Assembly: GCF_900113735.1 (NCBI RefSeq)
Contig: NZ_FOQM01000004.1
Location: 1-64,000, forward strand
Length of the DNA stretch: 64,000 bases
Reading direction: 5' to 3'
From: Bradyrhizobium sp. Gha
GTDB taxonomy: Bacteria > Pseudomonadota > Alphaproteobacteria > Rhizobiales > Xanthobacteraceae
Shown here: piece by piece, positions 38,280 to 46,237 of the stretch
Position numbering within the stretch: the stretch's first letter is position 1
Layout: every line of letters begins with the position of its first letter
Program-made: the position numbers and the translations under genes
Notes under the pieces: model-generated
Database searches by the model: none
Told to the model about the DNA's origin: nothing
What the model saw: only the letters and a program-made list of their open reading frames with translations

Positions 38280-38852
38280 CTACTCCTCACTTGCCGGCCC
38301 ACGTGAGCCGATCACGGACGCGGGATGACCGCCGACGATCGTCAGCGGCGCGACGTCTCTCATCACTACGGCGCGCGCCTGTACGACGGCACCACGACCA
38401 ATCCTGACTCCGGGTGCTAAGAAACACTCGGCGGCAATCCAGGCCTCGGGCTCGATGACGATCGGGCGTGCAAAGATATCGAAATTCGCTTTGTTGTGGT
38501 CATGAGACCCCGTGCAGACGTAGGTTCCTTGCGATACGACCACATCGTGGCCGATCTCGATCTCGCCCAGGCTGTAGAGATTTACGTCGTCTCCGATCCA
38601 CGAATTTGCGCCGATCGAAACTTTCCAGGGGTAGACAATCCGCACGGAAGGCCGGATCAACACGCCTGGTCCCACCTTGGCTCCGAACAGCCGCAGGATA
38701 AAGCGACGCCACGCAAAGAAAATCTGCGGCGTGGGCCGAACAAGGAGAGCCTCGGCTATCCACCACAACTGCACAAAAAACGCCGATCGGCCGCGAAAGC
38801 CCGGAGGATTGGTAAAACTGGACAGATCCTGCACCCGGGCTTTATCGGGCAT
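38280..38852 (-). CDS. WcaF-like hexapeptide acetyltransferase
   Basis: A 190-residue left-handed beta-helix acetyltransferase. Hexapeptide turns are seen from VGPGVLIRPSVRIVYPW through IGANSWIGDDVNLYSL and IGHDVVVSQGTYVCTGSHD to APGVRIGRGAVVQARAVV. The SHD histidine is the expected catalytic base. It uses acetyl-CoA in the cytoplasm to O-acetylate a sugar of the repeat unit, as WcaF does in colanic acid. A TTG two codons upstream is an alternative start. It is divergent from the WcaI-like gene, which strengthens the colanic-acid-like reading. Confidence 0.88.
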   Translation of the reverse strand: MPDKARVQDLSSFTNPPGFRGRSAFFVQLWWIAEALLVRPTPQIFFAWRRFILRLFGAKVGPGVLIRPSVRIVYPWKVSIGANSWIGDDVNLYSLGEIEIGHDVVVSQGTYVCTGSHDHNKANFDIFARPIVIEPEAWIAAECFLAPGVRIGRGAVVQARAVVMRDVAPLTIVGGHPASVIGSRGPASEE

Positions 38853-39075
38853 CTTCAAAACGCTCTGGCTGGCACCGCTGGCACCCTTAAATACCGTTCA
38901 TGATGTTCTGAAACGATTGTTTCGTTAATACAACCCGATGTCTAAAGATGCGATTTATGCCAGCCGCTTAGCCAGCGGTCGGGGGATGACGCCAAGTTGA
39001 GCAACCCTGGCCCGGCCGCACGGTCGGGCGCAAACGGTTTTTCAGCGGATTTCGATCCGGGGACTCGTTCTTTTC

Positions 39076-40326
39076 ATGAAAATTCTGGCTTATGGCCTCA
39101 ACTACGCTCCCGAGCTGACCGGAATCGGAAAATACTCCAGCGAATTGTGCGAGTGGCTGGCCGGGCGCGGTCATACTATCGAAGTCGTGACCGCCCATCC
39201 CTATTATCCTACCTGGAAGCTCGCCAAAGGTTACGATAACCGCTCCTATCAGCATGAGGTTCGGAACCGAGTTAACGTCCATCACTGCCCTATTCACCTG
39301 CCCCGTAGCCTGCCAACAGGCAAGAGCGGCAGAATTCTGAGCCATGCATCCTTTGCAGCCTCAAGCATTCCCAAGTTGTTGAGCTCCGCTCACCGGCTGA
39401 AACCCGACATCCTGTTTGCTGTCACCCCATCGTTCCTGATTGCTCCCGCCGCGCTTGCGGTCGCACGCATCGCCGGCACCGCGAGCTGGCTGCATGTCCA
39501 GGACTTCGAGCTGGATGCGGCCTTCGAGCTTGGCATGCTGGAGGGCAACGCGCTTCGGCGGACCGCGATGTCCATGGAGTCCATGATCCTTCGCCGCTTC
39601 GACCGCGTCTCCACTATTTCGCCACGCATGATGGACCGGCTGCGGGACAAAGGCGTAACGCCGCAAAAGAGTGTCGAATTTCGCAATTGGGTCGACACGG
39701 ACTTCATCAAACCCGCTGATCGGATGACAGATCTCCGCGCACAACTCGGTCTAACCGATCGGCACGTCATCGCCCTCTATTCGGGCAGCATCGCAGCAAA
39801 GCAAGGCATCGAGAGCCTTGCGGAAGCCGCCGTCGAGCTGAAGGACAGAGCTCCAGACATCGTATTCGTGTTCTGCGGCGGCGGCGCGCTGCTCAATCAT
39901 CTCGTCGAGCTAGCCTCCGCTCTTCCCAATGTCCGGTTTCTCGACCTCCAACCCAACGAGCGAATGCCCGAGCTTCTCGCGACGGCTGACATTCACCTGA
40001 TTCCACAACGTGCTCAGGTCGCGGACCTGATGTTGCCATCGAAGCTCGCACCGATTCTTGCCTCTGGCCGGCCGGCCGTCGCCATGGCGGAGGCCGGCAC
40101 GCAGCTTGCCAGCGAGATCGAGGGCGCGGGTATTGCCGTCTCGCCATCCAATCCGCAATCCTTGTCTAACGCGATCCTGCGCCTCGCGGGAGACGACCAG
40201 ATGCGTACGCAGATGGGTAAACAAGGCCGCGTCTTCGCGAGCGAACGGTGGCGCAAGGAATCCATCCTCAGTTCGCTGGAGACGCGGTTCGACGAATTGA
40301 TCAGCTCGAGGCACTGTCATGACTGA
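39076..40326 (+). CDS. WcaI-like family 4 glycosyltransferase
   Basis: A 416-residue GT4 enzyme of the WcaI type (colanic acid fucosyltransferase family). Hallmarks are ILAYGLNYAPELTGIGKYS at the N-terminus, EVVTAHPYYPTWKL, WLHVQDFELDAAFELGM and LYSGSIAAKQGIESLAEA, then HLIPQRAQVADLMLPSKL, where the usual E-x7-E is replaced as in this subgroup. It overlaps the next glycosyltransferase gene by eight bases. The donor may be GDP-fucose or another deoxysugar; dTDP-rhamnose made in this locus is a candidate (inference). Confidence 0.9.
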   Translation: MKILAYGLNYAPELTGIGKYSSELCEWLAGRGHTIEVVTAHPYYPTWKLAKGYDNRSYQHEVRNRVNVHHCPIHLPRSLPTGKSGRILSHASFAASSIPKLLSSAHRLKPDILFAVTPSFLIAPAALAVARIAGTASWLHVQDFELDAAFELGMLEGNALRRTAMSMESMILRRFDRVSTISPRMMDRLRDKGVTPQKSVEFRNWVDTDFIKPADRMTDLRAQLGLTDRHVIALYSGSIAAKQGIESLAEAAVELKDRAPDIVFVFCGGGALLNHLVELASALPNVRFLDLQPNERMPELLATADIHLIPQRAQVADLMLPSKLAPILASGRPAVAMAEAGTQLASEIEGAGIAVSPSNPQSLSNAILRLAGDDQMRTQMGKQGRVFASERWRKESILSSLETRFDELISSRHCHD

Positions 40327-41515
40327 TGCCGCCGATCCAACGGTGAATATCGCCGTCTGCGGAGACTTCAAGCAACTTCAGCTCGTTCCAGAGCTAAACA
40401 AAGTGGCGCATCTGCAGCGCGTCTATTATGCATCCCGGCTCTCGAACGACGCCACCAAATTGCAGATCAGGCCGTCTCAGGCGCGGAATCTATTTCTGAA
40501 GGAATATCTGCTCCAGTTTCACGCGCGTTATCTCAATCATGCCTTTGCCGACACGATCTACCCGCTCTATGACAGGCTGTGGCGCGCCTCAGCACATCTC
40601 GCATGGCAACCCTGCGGCGTGCTGCACGTCGTCACCCAGGGCAAAGCGCTAGGCCTAGTGCAACGCGCAAAGTCTGAGGGCTCGGCAATCCTCGGCCACC
40701 CAATTGTCTGTCATCCTGATTTCTTCGAGCGAGAAATGCGTCTCGAGCTCGACCGACTGTCACTTTCGCCAGCCTCCTTCCTCGCCGACATCGCTGAAAC
40801 GCGTGCTGAAATTGGTCTTTGCGATCGCATCTACTGCCTATCGGGGCTCGTCCGCGACAGTTTCGTGGCCGCCGGATTTCCCGGCGAATCCATCGACATC
40901 ATCCAGCTCCCGACGGACCTCGAAACATTTGCTCCCGCATCGGAAAGAAACGAGGACGGGCCTTTCCGCGTTCTCTGCGTTGCAGAACTCAATCCGATCA
41001 AGGGACACGTCTACCTTCTCGAGGCTTGGAAGGCGCTAAGGCTGCAGAACGCCGAACTGGTCTTCGCTGGTACGATCAGGCAGGAGATGAGAGCAGTTCT
41101 GAAACCTTACGAGGGGCTTTTCAGATATCTCGGCCCTCTTGCCCGCCGCGAGCTCGTCCGCCTGTACCAGGACAGTTCTCTGCTGGTGCTACCATCAGTT
41201 CAAGACGGGTTCGGATTTGTGGTCACCGAGGCAATCGCCTGCGGTTTGCCGGCCATCGTCACAGATCATGTCGGCGCACGTGACGTGATAGAACCTGGCA
41301 CGAACGGTTACGTCGTACCGGTTCGGTCCGCCGAGGCGATCGCAGAGACGATCCGGAAGGTCTATGCTTCGCGTGAGCTCCAACGAAGCTTGCGACGAGG
41401 CGCCATCGCGAGCCGCGCGCAGGTTCCGAACATTGCAAGTACTGCCCGGCAGATCGCCGCAGCTTATCGCCGAACTTATGACGGCCGGCGACTTGAGCAG
41501 GCCAAACAACCGTAG
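40319..41515 (+). CDS. Family 4 glycosyltransferase
   Basis: A 398-residue GT4 enzyme. The donor domain is clear: VLCVAELNPIKGHVYLLEAW, FAGTIRQEM, LLVLPSVQDGFGFVVTEAIA (a variant E-x7-E with Asp first) and GLPAIVTDHVGARDVI. The N-terminal half is less typical, with FKQLQLVPELNKVAHLQRVY, a form seen in a glycosyltransferase group of proteobacterial exopolysaccharide loci. It is translationally linked to the WcaI-like gene and convergent with the next glycosyltransferase, with only five bases between stops. Confidence 0.88.
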   Translation: MTDAADPTVNIAVCGDFKQLQLVPELNKVAHLQRVYYASRLSNDATKLQIRPSQARNLFLKEYLLQFHARYLNHAFADTIYPLYDRLWRASAHLAWQPCGVLHVVTQGKALGLVQRAKSEGSAILGHPIVCHPDFFEREMRLELDRLSLSPASFLADIAETRAEIGLCDRIYCLSGLVRDSFVAAGFPGESIDIIQLPTDLETFAPASERNEDGPFRVLCVAELNPIKGHVYLLEAWKALRLQNAELVFAGTIRQEMRAVLKPYEGLFRYLGPLARRELVRLYQDSSLLVLPSVQDGFGFVVTEAIACGLPAIVTDHVGARDVIEPGTNGYVVPVRSAEAIAETIRKVYASRELQRSLRRGAIASRAQVPNIASTARQIAAAYRRTYDGRRLEQAKQP

Positions 41516-41520
41516 ACGTC

Positions 41521-42618
41521 CTAGGGAGCGACACCGCCGCTTATGGCATCAAGCAGCGCTTGATAGCCTATTTCGGCGCGCTGTCGGCATTCAGCGAACC
41601 TACGGCGCGAGGCAGATTTCGCGGCATTGAGTGTGGCCCGATCTTCGCTCCACGACGCGATCTGAGCGCAAGCCGCCGGGATGAAATCGATCGAGGGATC
41701 TATGAGGACGCCGCAATCGGGAGTCACATCTTCGCTGAGACAACCGCGCGCGAACACCACAACCGCAACCCCCGCCGACATGGCTTCGAAGATCGCGTTC
41801 GGCTGCGCTTCGTTGCGATAACTCGTTGGAAAGACAAAGACGTCAAGCCCGGATAAAAAGCGATCCTTATCAGCTCCGTAGAGCGGGCCGAGATAGTTGA
41901 GCCGCTCCCCGAGTTCAGCCCGCGCAGCTTCGATGGCAACAGCATCCTCCGGATGTTCGGCCGGACCAGCAAGGATACCTTGGACCGACACTCCTCGAGC
42001 AGCACAAGCTCGCAAGAGATCCAGAAATACATGGAGCCCCTTGTCGCGCGTCAAATTGCCAAGCAAGCCGAGCCGCAAGACATCCCGAGCTTCGGCCGGC
42101 GTATCAACGATAGCTGACAGGTGAACAGCATTGGACGAGATGAGCCCTTTCCAGGAGCCGGCATAATTCTGTCGAAAGCGTCGCTCCATGACCTCGCACA
42201 GAAAGATGTGGGTGGCCTCCGATCCAGCGATTCGGACCATCGCCGTCATCAAGACTTGCCGACGGTCGACGGCGGAAAAACTGTGGTGATGGACGAAAAT
42301 GGCTTGGCTTGAAATTCTCGCAAGAGAGGCGAGTAAAAGCGTATAGACCAATCCCAACCCGCCATCCGCGGGAAGGTAAACGCAAGGATGGAGGCGCCGA
42401 GCGTTGCGCATGATCCCAAACGCGGCCATGATGGCGGACAGAAACCGACGCCAATGATAGCTTGGAGACCGGGTCAGGGAACGCGACGATAAGTCGTAGC
42501 AGCGAACGTTGGCCAGCCCAGCGAGGTCGGAGGCAATCGACGCCGAAATCTTCGACAGCCCGTGGAGCGGCGGCGGAAACGCAGCAGCGACGACCACGTT
42601 GCGTTTTCCAAGGTTCAC
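41521..42618 (-). CDS. Family 4 glycosyltransferase
   Basis: A GT4 enzyme of about 365 residues. It opens with NVVVAAAFPPPLHGLSKISA, has IFVHHHSFS, then LGLLGNLTRDKGLHVFLDLL and FVFPTSYRNEAQPNAIFEAM with the E-x7-E pair. No ATG precedes the conserved part. GTG 42618 is chosen because it directly precedes the family-like start; GTG 42678 would extend the protein by 20 residues but would overlap the start region of the divergent GH71 gene. The donor sugar is unknown. Confidence 0.82.
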   Translation of the reverse strand: MNLGKRNVVVAAAFPPPLHGLSKISASIASDLAGLANVRCYDLSSRSLTRSPSYHWRRFLSAIMAAFGIMRNARRLHPCVYLPADGGLGLVYTLLLASLARISSQAIFVHHHSFSAVDRRQVLMTAMVRIAGSEATHIFLCEVMERRFRQNYAGSWKGLISSNAVHLSAIVDTPAEARDVLRLGLLGNLTRDKGLHVFLDLLRACAARGVSVQGILAGPAEHPEDAVAIEAARAELGERLNYLGPLYGADKDRFLSGLDVFVFPTSYRNEAQPNAIFEAMSAGVAVVVFARGCLSEDVTPDCGVLIDPSIDFIPAACAQIASWSEDRATLNAAKSASRRRFAECRQRAEIGYQALLDAISGGVAP

Positions 42619-42700
42619 GTCCCGCTCGCCGCTGTGGCGCTCCTGTTTCTCGACATTTAGAGGATTCGTGCCAGGCACTCAAATCACCGACCTCGCCAGA

Positions 42701-44065
42701 ATGGCAAACCGCGCTCTGCTGGGCTTGCTGGGCCGCCACATGGTTTCAACGCTTTTCGCGCTCGCGACGCTCGTAGGGACCCTTCAGGCGCATGAGCCGC
42801 CCTCCGTTCCCAGGATGGTGTTCGCCCACTACATGGTCTGCTGCCCTGTTCACGGACTTGCGGCGACGATCGAGGATTTCGCGCAGGAGATCGCTATCGC
42901 GCGGAGCTACGGCATCGATGGGTTTGCCTTGAACGTACCAGGCTGGAAGCAAGAGCCTCACTATCTCGAGATCAGCCGGCGAATATTCAGGGCTGCGGAG
43001 CGGAGTGGCTCGTCATTCAAATTGTTCATGTCCTTCGATGGGGCTCCTGTCGAAGACAGTGCAACGATGCTTGCCGAACTCTCTCAAAGCCCAGCCTATC
43101 TCCGCATTGACGATCGCCCGGTCGTCAGCACCTATTCGGGCTCGCCGGAATGGGGAGAGCGCCTGGTCCGGCGCCTTGCGGCGATGGGGCTGAAGCCCTT
43201 TCTCGTACCGAACTATCAGTACCCCTCTGAGCACTTCTGGGTGCACAATCATGGCCACCCAACGGCGGAATTCCTCGACGCCATGTATCGGGACCACCCC
43301 GAAGTCGATGGCTACTTCGTGTTCGGCCCCGACCTAGGCTATCCCAAACCGCCAGCAGACGGCGCGCTTGTTGCCAATCGCAGCAAGATTGCCGGCAAGA
43401 TCTCGATGATCGGAATCATGCCCTATTATCGTGGCCTTCGCGGCAACTTTCGTGTGTTCGAAAGTGGAGGCTTGCAAGGCATGGCCGCACAGTGGGCTTC
43501 CGCGATCGAGGCCGGGGCCGACTGGATCGAAATTGTCACCTGGAACGATTGGGGAGAAGCCACCTATGTGGCCCCCTATGGAGGCAGCCGGCAACAGGAC
43601 CTTTGGAACTATGGCTGGGGCCCTCTGCTCAGTCACGAGATGTTTTTGAAGGCTAGCCGCTACTACATCGATTGGTTCAAGTCCTCGCGGCCACCCGCGA
43701 TCGAGCATCCGTCGATCTATTATTTTTACCGGCCACATTCGAAATCGGCGTACGGTATCGCATCTCCCGACACCGGTGAGCAGGGCCGGCCGAAGGGCTC
43801 CGAGGATCTGGTCGATGGAATCTACCTATCCGCCTTCTTGCCGCGCCCTCTCACCGTCGATCTCATAGGAGGAGAGCGCCACCAGTCGGTTTCACTTCCG
43901 GCTGGAGTTTGCCACCACCGCTTTGACTTGATGGAAGGAGCGCTCACGATCAAAGTCAGCGACCAGGGGCGGCAGATTGCTGAAAAGCAGCTCGAATTTC
44001 CGGTTACGAAGCTGGGGCAGATAGGAAACTTTAACTATTTCGCAGGCGAGGTTCCTCTACCATGA
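42701..44065 (+). CDS. Secreted GH71-like glycoside hydrolase (alpha-1,3-glucanase type)
   Basis: A 454-residue protein with a signal peptide (MVSTLFALATLVGTLQAH). The mature part begins RMVFAHYMVCCPVHG and has DFAQEIAIARSYGIDGFALN, typical of GH71 alpha-1,3-glucanases; AQWASAIEAGADWIEIVTWN and DWGEATYV follow. The conserved Asp in YGIDGFALN and the acidic residues in TWNDWGEA are likely catalytic-region positions. A GTG at 42668 with AGAGG before it is an alternative start. It could trim the polymer of this locus or attack foreign glucan. It is followed 52 bases later by a polymerase gene. Confidence 0.82.
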   Translation: MANRALLGLLGRHMVSTLFALATLVGTLQAHEPPSVPRMVFAHYMVCCPVHGLAATIEDFAQEIAIARSYGIDGFALNVPGWKQEPHYLEISRRIFRAAERSGSSFKLFMSFDGAPVEDSATMLAELSQSPAYLRIDDRPVVSTYSGSPEWGERLVRRLAAMGLKPFLVPNYQYPSEHFWVHNHGHPTAEFLDAMYRDHPEVDGYFVFGPDLGYPKPPADGALVANRSKIAGKISMIGIMPYYRGLRGNFRVFESGGLQGMAAQWASAIEAGADWIEIVTWNDWGEATYVAPYGGSRQQDLWNYGWGPLLSHEMFLKASRYYIDWFKSSRPPAIEHPSIYYFYRPHSKSAYGIASPDTGEQGRPKGSEDLVDGIYLSAFLPRPLTVDLIGGERHQSVSLPAGVCHHRFDLMEGALTIKVSDQGRQIAEKQLEFPVTKLGQIGNFNYFAGEVPLP

Positions 44066-44117
44066 CGGCAAACGAAGTATCGGAAAATGGGCGGCCGAGC
44101 CGTCTGTAATACTCACT

Positions 44118-45470
44118 ATGATTGAAATTGCCCTCGCAATCCATATTGCCTTCTTCGTCGGCCTTGTCGTCAGCCTGAATGCGCGTGGCTATCTCAATAT
44201 CTATTCCGGGCTTTTCCTATATCTGGCTTTTCACTTCATCGTCTTTGTGCAACGGCCTTTGATCGTCCACGTGTTCGATCTGCGATCAGAGTTCGAATTC
44301 ATGAACTTCATGCCGACGGACGACATTTTTCTGAAGACCCTCTTTGTCTCGGACGTCGGCTTGCTGAGCTTCATTGGGGCCTATCTCATGGCACTGGGCT
44401 CAAAGCCGATACAGCCGACGTTCCAATACATCAGCCCGACGCAATCGGAATTGCGCGCTTTCCTGATTGCATTTCTTCTCTTGTCGCCACTCATTCTCTA
44501 CTCGCTCTTTCTCGCCCTGACCATGCGCCAGACCTACGGCGTCACCGTGTTTCAGGAGTTGGGCGAGATCAACATGACGATAGATCCGGCAACGGGACAG
44601 AAGCTCTTCGCCGATACGACCGCGTATGTGGTAAACGCGCGCAATTTCGCGTTCCCGTTCGCAGGACTGTTGATTCAAATGACGCGGGGGCGCTGGTGGT
44701 CGTACGCCGCGATATTTCTCTGCGCACTTGTCGCGCTACAGCTCGGCGAACGATGGGAGATCGTCATTTCGACGCTGGTTGCCAGCATGATGACGCTTTA
44801 CATTCATAGACGCCGCACATTCACTTCGGTCCACTATGCGGGCATGGTGATCGTGCTGGCCCTGTTCGTCATGATCGGCCAGAATCGCGACAGCTTGATC
44901 AAATTTCTGACGACGGGCGAGATCGAATTCAGCTTCGACATCGCGAAATCGTCGTTCGGGTCACACCCCGATTTTGCGAATTTCGACTTCCTCACGTTCA
45001 TCCTCGCCAAGGTACCTTCCGTCAGCGGGACTTACTCCTATTTCACGCAATATCTCGGCATCTTCACCCAACCCATCCCGAGAATGATCTGGCCCGATAA
45101 GCCGGTGGGTTCGCCGGTTCAATGGGTCAACCTGGCCGCGTACGGAAATTTCGTCTCCCGCACCGCGTCGCTTGTCGGTGACGGCTGGATCAGCCTCGGC
45201 TATGCAGGTGTCGTCACCACACTCGGCCTGTGCGGCTGGTTCTTCGGCACAATCTTCCGCAAATTTTGCCAACCGGGAATCTCGATCTATTTCTATCTCG
45301 CTTATTTCTGGATGGTAGGGCTTCTGCTGCAATGGGCCCGCGACGGCGGTTACAAAATCCTCGATTTCTTCCTGTTCTGCATAGGCCCGCTCATGCTTGC
45401 CTACTTTATCGAGCGGATGTTCTGGGGACGGCCCGCGACGCTCTCTGACAAAGCTCAGCCCAGCGGCTAG
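44118..45470 (+). CDS. Wzy-like oligosaccharide repeat unit polymerase (second)
   Basis: A 450-residue membrane protein with 10-12 helices and a long loop around residues 265-360 that contains FTQYLGIFTQPIPRMIWPDK and VSRTASLVGDGWISLGYAG. The RMIWPDKP motif and the following GDGWISLGYAG are shared by O-antigen polymerases of the Wzy/oligosaccharide repeat type. It is unlike the polymerase at 22429 in sequence, so the locus encodes two different polymerisation enzymes. It may join repeats on the periplasmic face. Confidence 0.8.
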   Translation: MIEIALAIHIAFFVGLVVSLNARGYLNIYSGLFLYLAFHFIVFVQRPLIVHVFDLRSEFEFMNFMPTDDIFLKTLFVSDVGLLSFIGAYLMALGSKPIQPTFQYISPTQSELRAFLIAFLLLSPLILYSLFLALTMRQTYGVTVFQELGEINMTIDPATGQKLFADTTAYVVNARNFAFPFAGLLIQMTRGRWWSYAAIFLCALVALQLGERWEIVISTLVASMMTLYIHRRRTFTSVHYAGMVIVLALFVMIGQNRDSLIKFLTTGEIEFSFDIAKSSFGSHPDFANFDFLTFILAKVPSVSGTYSYFTQYLGIFTQPIPRMIWPDKPVGSPVQWVNLAAYGNFVSRTASLVGDGWISLGYAGVVTTLGLCGWFFGTIFRKFCQPGISIYFYLAYFWMVGLLLQWARDGGYKILDFFLFCIGPLMLAYFIERMFWGRPATLSDKAQPSG

Positions 45471-45491
45471 ACCAGCCGCAAGCATCGAAGC

Positions 45492-46235
45492 TCAGTAGAA
45501 GCGCTTCTCGGCCGGTTTGACGCCGGGGACAACGACATCGATTGTAGTGGCATCGGTCAGATAGCGCGCAAGTCGCTCGCGCTCTGCAATCGGCACTCGG
45601 CCGAGCCCAGCGAGCAGCTTCTCCCGCACGGGGGCACTCGCGCTCACCAGGCTGGCGGCTGCATCGACAATCAGTCCAGCGGCAACCATTCCGGCGAACT
45701 CTTCGACAACCCGTTCCCGCATACCGGCAGGCAATTCCGACATCACCGGGAGAGCAAGACGATTGCGCTTGATCGCCACCCAGCCCTCATTTGGACCCAG
45801 GTCGTAGGAAAGTTCGAGAAGCTTGAGCTGACTGGGAGAGAAACCTTCTGTCGTGAGCTGGCACCAGTAATAGATCAGCCAGAAGAAGGAATCGGCCGGA
45901 TCGACCTCGAAAAGAGCCACGGCAGCAGATTTCAACGCGGCGAAGCGCTTGTCCAGCGACAGACGATCACCTTGCTCCAGCGCATCTTCGACAAGTCTCA
46001 ACTCGAGTGTGGTGAGGCTACGCCGCACGGACGCCTTGGCAACGAATCCATCCGCCTCCGTCCTGGCGACTTCCGCCGCAATGTCTGCAGTTTGGAAACG
46101 CTGCCCCTGAAGGATCAGATCCGCCGTTGCCTCAATAGCACGGCCGCGCCAAACGACCGGGAACACCGCCACTCCCCAGCACACAGAGGCGAGCGCGAGG
46201 ACAAGTGCAAGCGCTCTGACCAACCACGCCGGCAC
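45492..46235 (-). CDS. Membrane-anchored helical protein next to the tyrosine kinase, unknown
   Basis: A 247-residue protein with one N-terminal helix (LVRALALVLALASVCWGVAV) that acts as anchor or signal. The rest is alpha-helical with a TPR-like feel (LQGQRFQTADIAAEVARTEA, SFFWLIYYWCQLTTEG, LGPNEGWVAIKRNRLAL). It starts two bases after the kinase stop, so it is surely co-transcribed. I do not recognise a family. A periplasmic role in assembly of the export complex is plausible from position only. Confidence 0.65.
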   Translation of the reverse strand: MPAWLVRALALVLALASVCWGVAVFPVVWRGRAIEATADLILQGQRFQTADIAAEVARTEADGFVAKASVRRSLTTLELRLVEDALEQGDRLSLDKRFAALKSAAVALFEVDPADSFFWLIYYWCQLTTEGFSPSQLKLLELSYDLGPNEGWVAIKRNRLALPVMSELPAGMRERVVEEFAGMVAAGLIVDAAASLVSASAPVREKLLAGLGRVPIAERERLARYLTDATTIDVVVPGVKPAEKRFY

Positions 46236-46237
46236 GG

